DNA of 38,200 nt, from positions 1 to 38,200 of the IMG/VR virus record IMGVR_UViG_3300042691_015379; one strand, 5' to 3'. The position numbers and the translations under genes were made by a program. Origin of the DNA: a virus. Positions within the stretch are counted from its first letter, which is position 1, and each line of letters opens with the position of its first letter. Shown here piece after piece: positions 7,660 through 19,600 of the stretch. The notes below the pieces were generated by a model. The model was not told where the DNA came from, made no database searches, and saw only the letters and a list, made by a program, of their open reading frames with translations.

Positions 7660-10600
7660 ATGGACATCAACGAGAACCTACTCGGGCTTTTTGATTCACC
7701 AAGCACAGGTTCTCGAGGCGACCCCAAACCGCCGAGCACTGGGCTCGATACCCTCAACGAAGATCTCTACGGCGCATTCAACAGCGCCCCGACGCCTCCC
7801 AAGGCCGAGCCGCCGAAGGCGCCCCCGCGCGCGAGCACTGCACCGACCACACCGGATCTCGGCAAGGCCCCGAAGTGGGCCGACATTGAAGCCAAGCCGG
7901 AGTACCAGGCGCTCTCGCCCGAAGAAAAAGCAGGCGCCAAGGCGCGCTACTTCGATTACTGGGTCGCGCCGAACGCGGGCTCGGACGCCGCTAGCCTCCG
8001 CGATCGATTCTTGGCGCCTCCGAAGCCGGCCGCTGCGCCCGCCCAGAAGTCAGAAGAGCCGGGCATGTTCCAACGCGCGCTCGACTCCGTGGTTGGCGGG
8101 ATCGCCAATCTGATCGAGCCCGGCACGGGCTATCTGCCCAACGAACAGATCCCGTCCGCAATGCGCAAGGTGCTCGAGGCGCAGTACCGTGCTGCGCCGA
8201 ACGACATCAAGATCGAGATGAGCACGGACCCTGGTATGTCCGCGCCGCTCGAGAAGCGCGCCATGGCATCCATCGCGCGCGAGATGAACCAGCGATCCGG
8301 TCTCAAGCTGCCGGAAGTTGGTACGCCAGTCGAAGAGCAGAACCCGATTACCGGGACTGCCCGCAACCTCACGGCCAGCGCGCTCAAGATCGGCCCGACC
8401 GCGGTCAAGGGCGTCGCCGACATCGCGCAGATGGCCACGGGCGGTAATGTCGGCAAAGACACCTCCGACGCTATGAAGCGCGGCATGGAGTCGATCGACG
8501 AACTGGTTGGAACCAAGCAGTTCAACGAACAGCAGCGCGGCTTCGCCAAAGTTCTGCAGGACGACACCAAGGGTGTCGGCGACATGTTCTCGTACCTGCT
8601 CGACAACCCGTCGGTTCTCGTCGATCAGTCGATTACCACTATCGGTTCGATGTTCCTCCCGGCAGGCGCCGCGAAGGGCGCGGCCATGGTGGCCAGCGCG
8701 CGCGGGCTCGGCCAAGCGGCCACGACCAAGGCCGCGGTGGCGACGAGCGTGGCGACGATCGCGGCCCAGAATGCGGCCGACACGTTCACGTCCCTCGAGG
8801 ACCAACCGCTTGCCAACCGGTACCAAGCAGCCGCCACGTCGGCGGCGGTATCGGTGCTGGCCAGTATCGCCACGGGCGGCGGCGCCGAAGGCGAGATCGC
8901 GCGCCGTTTGGCTGGCGACCTGTCCGCAGGCCGGATCGGGCTCGAGCGCGTCAAGAGTTTCCTGTCTGCCGTCTTCAGGGAAGGCGCGCAGGAAGCGGGC
9001 GAAGAGGCCGGCAACATCGCGGGCGAGGCCGTCGGCCGGCGCGAGCTCCCGTCTGCCCCCAACGCTGCCAAACGGACGGCATTTGCCGGCACCTTGGGCG
9101 GCATCATGGGCGGTGGCGTCAACCTGGTGTTGGGCGGGGGACCGCAGGCGCCCGTCGCGCCGCCGAACGCACCGAATCAGGAGCGCATAGAGCCCACGAT
9201 CGGCCCCATCCCGGGCGTAGAGCCGCCCGCAGAGCCTCCGCAGGCCGAGGCAGCGCCAACGCCGCCGCCCGCTGATACGCCGCCTCCCGCGGCCGCAGAG
9301 CCCGTCTCGGAGGACGACCAGGCGCTACTCGATTACGCGGAGACGCGCCTCGAGCAGTTGGTCTCGAAGGCCGAGGGCGGCTTCCGCACCATCTTCACCG
9401 ATCAGGGCGAGATCGAGCAGGAGTTCCCGCCGACCCCGCTGACCGAACGCGAACGGCAAGAAGTCGCCGCGCTGCAGGATGCCAACGGCGACCTGACCAA
9501 GCTGCGCCAGTTGTTCGGCGCGCAACAGAATCCCCCAACTGCAGAGGAACCCGTCGATGGCACACAAGCCCCTGAAGCCGAGCAAGCAGCGCCGCAAGGA
9601 CAAGAACCGGGATCGCCAGCGGCAGAAGTAGGGCAGGCACAAGACCCGATCGACGGGCTCGGCGCGCTGTTCGGCGGTGAGCAGGCCGGGGCGGCAACGG
9701 GACAGGCGCCCGACGAGACGCCCGCCGAGCCGCCGCGCAACGAGCGCGAGATGCTCGACCAGCGCCGCAAGACGACCGTCATTGCGGGCAACGAGAAGCT
9801 CGACGCCGAATGGGCGGTGGTCGATGCCGACGAGGTGAAAGCCTCGATGAAGGAAGGCGTCAACCAGCCGCGCGATCGCACGCGCGCCGCCTCGAACATT
9901 CAGGTGGCCGAGATCTCGCGTAACCCGGACTTCGAGCGCCTGTCCGACACGTCGAAGACGATGGACTACGGTTCGCCGACGCTCACATCGGACGGTGTGA
10001 TCGTGGGCGGCAACGGCCGCTTCGAGGGCGTGAGCCTCGCCTACGAGAACAACATGGCCGGCGAGTACCGCAAGCAGCTCGAGGCGAACGCCGCGCGCTT
10101 CGGTCTCGATCCGGGCGCGATCCGCGGCATGAAGAAGCCGGTACTGGTGCGCCGCGTGACGCAGGACGCCGACACCCGGCGCCTGGCGATCCAGTCGAAC
10201 CAAGCGGCCGGCCTGCAGATGTCCGACATGGAGCAGGCGGCGGTCGATGCCGAGCGCATGACCGCGCTCGACCAAATCCAGGTGGACGACTCGGGCGACA
10301 TCCCGATGACGGCCAACAACATTCAGGCGATCAAGGGCGCGCTGAAGGGCTACACGACGAACGAACTCGCCGGGTTCGTGGCCGCAGACGGCACGATCGC
10401 CCAATCCGGCAAGCGCCGCATCCGCAATGCCATCCTGTACAAAGCGTACGGCAAGAGCGAGACGCTGGCCCGGTTGATCGAGTCGCCCAACGCCGACCTG
10501 AAGAACGTCGGCACGTCGCTTGTGCGCGCGGCCGCGCAACTGGCGCAGGCCCGCACCGTTGATGGGTACGACATCAGCCAGGACATCACCGAGGCTGTCG

Positions 10601-13600
10601 AAACCCTGTCTCAACTGCGCGCCGAGGGGCGCAGCATCGAGGACTTCCTGTCGCAAATTGGCATGTTCGGCGACACCATCAGCGCCGAAGCCAAAGAAAT
10701 CCTGCAGTTCATGAACGACAACATCCGTAGCGCGCGAGCGATCACGGAATACTTGCAGGAATACGCCGCCATAGTTCAATCTGTCGAGAACGCGGGAGAC
10801 GGCCTGTTCGGGGCCATGGAACTCCCGACGAAGCTCGACACCCTGCGAAACCTGAGAGGGAAGAACGATGCTGCCAACCGACAAGGCGAAACCCAAGGCG
10901 ACCTCCTCGGCGCCGGCAACCAGCCGCCCGCAGACGGGGCTGGAGAGACTGGTACGCCGGATCGAGAGCAACCCCAAGGTGAAAGCGGCGATGCTCGAGG
11001 CAGTCAGGCGGATGAAGGCGAAGCAGGCAGCCAAGAGCAAGTAAGCCAGCCGGCCGCCGAGCCCACGGCCCTCGAGGCGTGGGGCGCAAAGGCCGCGGCT
11101 GTCACCAAACTGCACGAGCGGGTCGAGCGCCTGCTCGGTAACTTCAAGCAGAAGGGCTGGAAGATCCCGGCCGGTGGTGCGGATGTCCTGAAGAAGGAAC
11201 TGACCACCAACGCTCGCTTCGCATTCCAAGAATTCCTGGACAACACCCCGGGCACGTCGGGCAAGAGCCTCGACGCGCGCCTCGCCTCGTTCAACAAGGC
11301 GCTCGAGGGCATGTACCAGGAAGCGTTCCGCAAACTGGTCGAGCTCAACCCCGAGCTCTACGCCGCGGGCAGCGCGCAGTCGGTCGTCAACGCCAAGGAA
11401 GTTGTCGATCGCGCGCTGGCGAACTTCAACGCCGTCCCGAAGGCGCTCGATGAGATCAACACGCTGTTCCTCATGGCCCGTGAGTATCTGACGGGCGAGA
11501 GGGAGGCGCTGCCGCCCAAGGACGAGAAGAAGGACAAACTTCAGAACGTCGGCGAGAAGCTGTGGGGCAGCCGCAAAGACCTGGCCAAGAAGCGACTCGG
11601 CGAGGGCAAGACCGGGGATCTCGACAAAGACATCCAGAAGGTTCTGGACAGCGCCTCGAAGACCCGCGTCTGGAACATTGTCCAGCCGGAAGGCGCCAGC
11701 ACTGGTACGGTCGTCTTCCTGACCGAAGTGCGCAACCGATTTCCGTCGCTTCTCGAGTACGTCGGCTCCAACGCAGGCGGTGGGCGCGGCCGCTACGAGG
11801 AAAGTTTCTCAGAGGCGACCAAGCGCAAGGCCAAAGACGAGGGCATCGACTTCCTGATCGAGGAAGCGGCCGACTACATCGCCACGATGGAGCAGATGCG
11901 CGAAGCGACCCGCAACGCCATGAGCATTGCGGAAGCGAAGGCGGCGCTGGACAAGCTCATCGGCACGATCGAGTACGAGCGCGACGACAGAGGCTTCTCC
12001 AAGCCCAAGACCAACCTGACCGAGTTCGGTGAGATCGCCACCAAGTACGCCCGGCTCATCGTCTCGGACCTCAACGACTATGCCCGCCGCACGAAGGAAG
12101 ACTCGTCGATTTCCAAGGGCGTCGATCGTCGCCCGCCGCTCGAGAACATCGTCCGCGAGAACCTGCCCGATCGCCGCAACGGCAAGGACGTGAACGGCGA
12201 CGACTTCATGCAGGCGTTCGGCTTCCGTGGCGTCGAGTTCGGCGAGTGGGTGAACGCGGCCGAGCGCCAGGCGAACATCAACCACGCCTACGACGCGCTT
12301 TGGGATCTGGCCGACGCGCTCAACATGCCGGCCAAGGCGATCTCGTTCGGCGGCCGAATGGGCCTCGCGTTCGGTTCCCGTGGCCGTGGCGGCCGTGCGG
12401 CGGCGCACTACGAGCCCAACACCAACGTCATTAACCTCACGAAGACCAAGGGCGACGGCACCGTGGCCCACGAGTGGGGTCATGCGCTCGATCACTTCCT
12501 GACCGGTGAGATGCAGGGCTTTAAGGCCGGATCGACCGCCAGCGCCTCGAGCAAGAAGGCGGTCAACTCACTGAAGAAGGCGCTGCTCGAGAAGTACGAC
12601 ATCGATTACGCGGTCAAGACGCTTGACCGCCTGCTCGCCGGTCAATCGCACCTACGCAACAACAAGCGCCTCGGCCCGATCGAGACCGCCCGCGCCTACG
12701 TCGAGAACAAGTATTGGAAGCTCGAAGGGTGGAACATCCGCCGCGCCACGAACTTCAAGAACGAAGCCGACAGGCTCGGCAAGGACTACTGGGGAACGCC
12801 CGTCGAGATGTGGGCGCGCGCCTTCGAGGCGTTTGTGTTCGACGAACTCGGCACGCGCAAGAGCCCGTACCTCGTCACCGGTTGGGTTGGCGAGGGCGCG
12901 ACCAGCATGGACACCGGATACAAGGGGACGCCGTACGCCTCTGGCGTAGAGCGCGCCGGGTTCAACGACCTGTTCCGCGATCTCGTCAAGAACATCGAGT
13001 GGTCGGACGAGGGCCCGAAGGTCAAGGACGACTACGTGTCGCCGACCGAGGGTCGCGCCACCGAAGTTGACCAGGCTGTGCGCGAGGCATTCCAGAAGCG
13101 CCTCGATGGCGAGAAGAAGAACGACGGCCTGTACTGGTACCAACTGAGCGAGTCCAAGTCGAAGGGGCAGCCAGGGCAGCCGTCGGCGGTATCCGCGAGC
13201 GGCAAACTCGTCGGGTATCCGTTCCCGCTGGCCGTCGAAGAGCTCAAGGAATTCGGCATGACCGTCGCCTCTGCCTCTTGGCAGCCTGGCGAGGGGACGA
13301 TCTACGCCAAGCCGCCTGCGCAGGAAGAGCCTCCGGCCGCAGAGCCGGACATCGACCTCGGCAACATGTTCGACGACCTGATGCGCGAGGAACTGGCCAA
13401 GGACAAGCCGAAGACCGAGCGCGAGATGCGCGAGCGTCAGGGCCAGTCCGACCGCGGCCCGCTCACCTCGATCCAGAGCGCCGGCAAGAACACGGCCGAA
13501 GGGCTCGGTAATGCAATCGACGGACTCGGTAAACTCTTCGGCGGCAACGGCAAGCTGAACTCCGGCTTCACATTCGACGAGGAGACCTACGCCAAGGCGA

Positions 13601-16600
13601 AGCCGCTCTTCATCGCGGCGGCCAAGAACTTCGTGCAGGCGGGCCAGGACATCCGGGAAGCCATGCGAGCAATCATTCGCATGGTCCTCGACAAGTTCGG
13701 CCAGGTGGCCGTCGAGAACATGAAGCCGTACATCGTGCGGTTCATCAGCGACGTCCAGGCGGGCAAGATCGAGTTCGACACCGAGCCGCAAGAGGCGGCG
13801 CCGACGCTGGAAAACCCGGAAGGCCGCCACGAGATTGCGCGGCAACTGTTCGTGATGCTGGCCGGTGGCCAGTCCTTTGCCACGATCAACGACGCCCGCG
13901 CCAAGATCGCCGAGATCACGGGCACCCCGATCAAGGCCGGCACGGAAGCCGCCAAACTCGCCGACGAGACCGTGGAAGCGGCTGTCGTCATGGCCGGGCG
14001 CGAGATTGTCGCCGCTGGACGACGCCTGAAACTGTCGTCGGCCGACATCTACGACCGGTTGGTTGCACTCTACAACCGTCAGCCGAACCTCGGCGTGCGT
14101 TCGTCAACGAGCGTGCGCGAGCAGGCGTACTCGACCCCGGTCCCGCTGGCGTTCCTCGCCTCGGAACTCGCCGGTATCACGGCCCAGACCCGCGTCCTCG
14201 AGCCCACGGCCGGTAATGGGATGCTGCTGATCGGCGCCAACCCGGCGTCGGTGCAGGCGAACGAGCTCAACGCCAACCGCGCTGCTGCGCTGCGGCAGAT
14301 GGGCTTCAACGTCACGACCGAAAACGCTGCGACGACCCAGTTCGGCGCCCGCGTCGATGCCGTCATCGCCAACCCGCCGTTCGGCGCGGTCAAGGACGCC
14401 GACGGCAACACGATTAGTTTCACGGTTACGCCCGACTACACCACCAACGAGATCGATCACGCGATCGCCTTCAATGCCCTGAAAGCCATGAAGGACGACG
14501 GCACCGCCGTCCTGATCGTGGGCGGGTCGATGGCCAAAGAGGACGAGCCCCGGCGCCAGGATTACCGCGGCGCTGCCAAGCGGGCGTTCTATTTCAAGCT
14601 GTACAACGAATACAATGTCGTTGACCACTTCACGGTGGCCGGCAGCCTCTACTCAAAGCAGGGCGCCAGCTATCCGGTCGATGTCATCGTGATCCGTGGC
14701 CGTGGCACCGAGTCCCCTCGCGCGCTGCCGGCCTCCGATCTTCCGGTGATCATCGACTCGTTCGAGCAACTGAAGGAGAAGCTGAATGGCATTGGTAGCG
14801 TGGGCGCCGAAGGAAATCTCGGCTCCAATCGAACTGCTGGCGGCGAAGGTGCCGACGGGCAGCGTGACGGAGCGGGAGTGGGTGGAGAGACTCGCCGACC
14901 GGGTGACGGAGATGGCCAGCAAGGAACCCCCGGAGGCGACGGTCGAGGCATGTCGGGCTCTGGGCGTACCGGAAACGGACGATCCGGCCGAGGCGGGTCA
15001 GTATCTCGTGATGGGCAATCTCAATCTGAGAACGCACCTAACACTGGCGATGGACAACAGTCCGTTTCCGGCGAAGGTAACGCCAAGCGAGGAAGCCGCG
15101 CAGGCGATCAAGGAGACCGATCTGGCGACGTGGGTCGATCTGGCGGCCTCGATGGTCAGCGCCTCGAGTCTGGATTAACCGACCGCCGCGGGCAGGAACA
15201 GGAGACCGGCTCCCAGGTCGCCTACACGCCGCGATCTGAAGCGGCTTCCGTCGGCACGCTCGTGCCGGCCGCGATGCGCGACTCGATCCAAGAGTCACTG
15301 CAGCGCATCGAAGATAACGTCGGCAGCCTCGACGAGTACGTGGCCAAGGCCCTCGAGATGGATCTCGAGACGGCCCGCGCCAACTTCTCCGCAGAACAGA
15401 TCGACGCTCTGGCACTCGGCATCTACAACGCCGAGCAGGGCAAGGGCTTCATCATCGGCGACCAGACGGGCATCGGTAAGGGCCGCGTCGTTGCCGGCAT
15501 GATCCGCTACGCGCTGCGCAAGGGCCGCATCCCGATCTTCGTGACCGAAAAGCCGAACCTGTACTCGGACATGATCCGAGACCTGGACGACATCGGCATG
15601 GACGAGGAACTCGGCCTGACCGGTGAGAAGCCGCGCATCTTCATGACCAACAGCGATGCCACGGTTCCGTACAGCATCGTCCGCATGAAGGGCGAGGACA
15701 TCACCGAGACGAACCTGAACCTGAAGCCGGCGAAGCGTGGCGAGCAGTTGTCCAAGATGATGAAGGACATGATCGCCGCAAACACGCTCGGCGATTACCG
15801 GGTCATCTTCACGACCTACAGCCAGCTGCAGACCGTCAAGGGGCAGCCGACCGAGCGGCAGCGGTTCGTGCAGCACTTCGGCCGCGACAACTTCATGATC
15901 TTCGACGAGAGCCACAACGCAGGCGGCTCCGGCGAGACGCAGGCCCGCACCAAGGGCCAGCGGGAAGCGCAGAAGGAAGGCGGGTCACTGGCCACCGGGC
16001 GCGCGGCATTTGTCCGCAGCCTTGTCACGAACGCCTTTGGCACGTTCTTCTCGTCGGCGACCTACGCCAAGCGCCCGGACGTGATGGACCTCTACGCCAG
16101 CACGAACATGAAACTGGCGGTCAACAAGATCAGCGAACTCGCCGAAGCCATCAAGCGCGGCGGTGTGCCGATGCAGCAGATCGTGGCGACGATGCTCACG
16201 CAGGACGGACAGTACATCCGCCGTGAGCGCACGTTCGCCGGCGTGTCCTACGACACCCAAGAGACGGCCGTGGACAAAGAGACAGCCGAGAACATGGCGA
16301 ACTCCATGCGCTCGATCCTGGGCTTCTCGCGCTCCAAGGAAGCCGCCGTCAAGGCGATGCAGAAGGAGCTCGACAAAGAAGGCAAGATGATGGGCGTCAC
16401 GGGTGAAAAGACCACCGTGCAAGGCGCCAACTTCGGCTCGATCATGCACAACCTGATCGACCAGATGCTCTTGTCGCTCAAGGTGCAGGACTCTCTGCGC
16501 CACGCCATCGAGCGCCTGAAAGCGGGCGAGAAGGTCGTGATGACCGTCTCGAACACCATGGGCTCGTTCCTGAAGGACTACGCCGAAGAGATGGAACTGA

Positions 16601-19600
16601 ACGTCGGCGACCCGGTGTCGCTGTCGTTCGCCGATCTCTACATCCGCTACCTCGAGAAGCAGCGGATGGTAACGATCAAGGCGCCGAACGGCCAGAAGAC
16701 CAAGTACCGACTGACCGACAAAGACCTCGGCCCGACGCTGACCGCGCGCTATAACTCCATCCTGGAGCAGATCCGCGGTTCTGGCTTCGGCTCGGCGCCG
16801 ATCTCGCCGATCGACTTCATGCACGCCGAGCTTCGCAAGGCGGGCTACAAGACCGACGAGATCACCGGCCGCACGATCGCCCTGAACTACTCGTCGGGCA
16901 CGCCGAAACTGTCCAGCCGCTCGAGCGACATCAAGCAGCGCGTCAACGCGGTGCGGTCGTTCAACAACGGCGCGGTCGATGTTCTCATCCTGAACCAGGC
17001 GGGCTCCACGGGCCTGTCGCTGCACGCCTCGAGCAAGGTCAAAGATCAGCGCAAGCGGCACATGATCATTGTGCAGCCCGAGAAGAACATCGACACGCAC
17101 ATGCAGATGCTTGGCCGCGTGCATCGCACCGGCCAGGTGGTCGCGCCAGCGTACTCGCAGATGATGGCCGACATCCCGGCCGAGCAGCGTCCGGCCGCGG
17201 TCCTGCTGAAGAAGATGGCGTCCCTCAACGCCAACACCACGGCCTCCCGCAAGTCGGCCGTCACAGCCGAAGGCGTCGTGGACTTCATGAACGACTACGG
17301 CGGCCAGGTCGTGCAGGAATTCCTGCGCGACAACCCGGAGATTCACCTGTCGATCGGCGGCAACAAGATCGTCACGCTGGTCGATGACCCGGCCGAGGAT
17401 GCGAACGAGGACGACATCCGCAAGTTCACGGGCTATGTCCCGATCCTGCCGATCAAGCAGCAGGAAGCGATCTACGAGGAACTGATCGCCCGCTACAACG
17501 ACCTGATCGAGCGCGAGAACAGCCTCGGCACGAACAAGCTCGAGGCCAAGGCCGTCGATCTCGACGCCGAGACGCTCTCCGTCACGCCGATCACCGACGC
17601 CAAGGAAGAGAATTCCGTGTTCGCCCGCGAGGCCAACATGGAACAGGTCGATGTCAAGCGGACTGTAAAGCCGTTCACGAGCGAGGAAGTTCGCGCGCTT
17701 GTGATGAAGCGCCTCGAGGACAGCGGCATGGACGGCGCAAATCTCCCGGCGCAAATCTCCCGCGCGCAGATCACCAATCTGCGCAAGGACGGGCAGGCGT
17801 TCATCGACGCCAACGACAAGCGCCTCGAGGACGCCGAGGCCGACCCGGTTCGTCGGCAGCAGCAGAAGGACAACCTGGGCGCGATCCTGAACCACGCGAT
17901 GACCGTGCTCGACACCTACCAGATCGGCAACTCGATCCAGGTGAAGAACAAGGACGGCGTGCTTCTGTATGGCGTGATCACGGACATCCTGAGCACGGGC
18001 CGCACCCAGAACCCGGCCGCGGGGTCGAACTGGAAGATGCAAGTTGCGCTCGCCAACGGCGATGCGAAGTCGCTGACGCTGAGTTTCTCCCAGATCGGGA
18101 GCGCGTACGAGCTGCAGAACGTCAACCGCATCAACTACTTCAACACCGACACCGGCAAGGCTGAGTACGGCACGGTCTACGACGTGTTCGACAAGGGCTC
18201 GACCGCGCGCCGCGAGAAGCGGTGGATCGTGACCGGCAACATCCTGGCCGGCTACGCCAACTGGCGCGGGCAGATCATCCAGTACACGAAGAAGGACGGC
18301 ACGACCAGCCAAGGCGTGCTGATGAACCGCCAGTTCGACTTCGAGAAGGAGCAGAAGGAAGCCCCGGTTCGGATTAACACGACCGATAACGCGATCCGGT
18401 TCCTCACCGAGATCGGCCGCAACGCTGCCATTACCTCGACGGACGGCAACTTCCGCATCATCAACAAGGGCAACGGTTACTACTCGATCGTGGTACCGAG
18501 TTCAAAGAAGACGGGCGGCTACTACTTCCTCGACCAGAACATCACCAAGGTCACGGGCGACTTCTTCAAGAGCGGCGCCCAGATGTCTGTCCAGTTCGGC
18601 GACAGCAACGACAGGCTGCGCAAGGTTCTCGATGTCGTGCTGGCCAAGGATGACGTGACGCTCACGGTCCAGAACTACCTCGACCAGGCGCGCAAGCTGC
18701 TCGCACCGAAGGCCACGGGCCCGGTAGAGAACATGTCGCGCAGCCTGCTCGAGAACGTCTCGCGCTCGCCTGCTGGGGCGTTCGCCGACGTTGCACCCAA
18801 GGTCCGCGCCGACGGTCTGCGCCGCCTCGAGAAGGCGCAAGCCCGTCTCGACGAAGGCAAGATCACGGACGCCGAGTTCCAGTTGGCCGTCAAGGAAGTG
18901 ATCGCCAGTATGCGCGATCAGCGCGACGAGCGCGCCTACCGGGATGTGATGTCGGCACGGCGCCGCGGCGGGGACTGGATCAAGTCCCGGATGCGCAAAG
19001 CGGTCGCGGACGGGGTGATCCCGGCCAAGGAAGCCGATTTCGCCGAGTGGCTGATCGACCAGAACCCGGCCGTTGCCGAGCAGCTTGGAATCAGCGTCCG
19101 CACAACCGCCGCGAACGGGACTGCCGCGGCCAACTACAACCCCGCGGAAAAGGTCTTCACCCTGTTCAAGGGCGAGACCGAGGGCGACAGCGCCGTTCAC
19201 GAGATTCTGCACCACACCGAACGCATGATGCCGCTCGATGTTCAGATGGGCATTCGCAAGGAGTGGGAGAAGCAGTGGCTTGCCGCCTTCCGCGCGGCCA
19301 GCCCGGAGCGCAAGCAGGCCATGGCCGACATGCTGAAGGCCAGCATGGGCGATGCCGAGGCCAAGCAGCGCGTCGTCAAGGCGTTCCAGAATCGTGTGCT
19401 CGAGTTCGGCACCGACTATGCGTTCTACAGCCCGTCGGAGTTCTGGGCGGTCAACGGCGCCCGCATCATGGACGATCGGTTCATGGCCGATCAGTCGTGG
19501 GTCAAGCGGGCGATTCAGTGGCTCAAGGAGTTCATCGAGCGCGCCAAGGGCGCTTTCGGCCTGCGCTCCGATGCCCCGGTCATCAAGGGCCTGAAGGCGG

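Noticed and set aside
7691-8113. A 140-codon +1-frame reading frame near the start of the giant gene
   Set aside because: Unlike the nested genes at 10868 and 14786, the product is Arg/Ser/Pro-rich and the main frame here is protein-like in its later part. There is no good ribosome-binding site.
9325-11229. Antisense reading frame of 634 codons
   Set aside because: Biased to Arg/Leu/Gly/Asp without motifs; it is a shadow of the ParB-like domain and linkers.
13278-13511. A 77-codon frame overlapping a linker of the giant gene
   Set aside because: The product is Arg-rich and low in hydrophobics, as expected of an out-of-frame translation.
15985-18312. Long antisense reading frame of 775 codons inside the giant gene
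   Set aside because: The product is Arg/His/Asp/Leu-rich with no domain motifs and lies opposite the intact helicase. High GC at third codon positions in the sense gene removes stops from this antisense frame.
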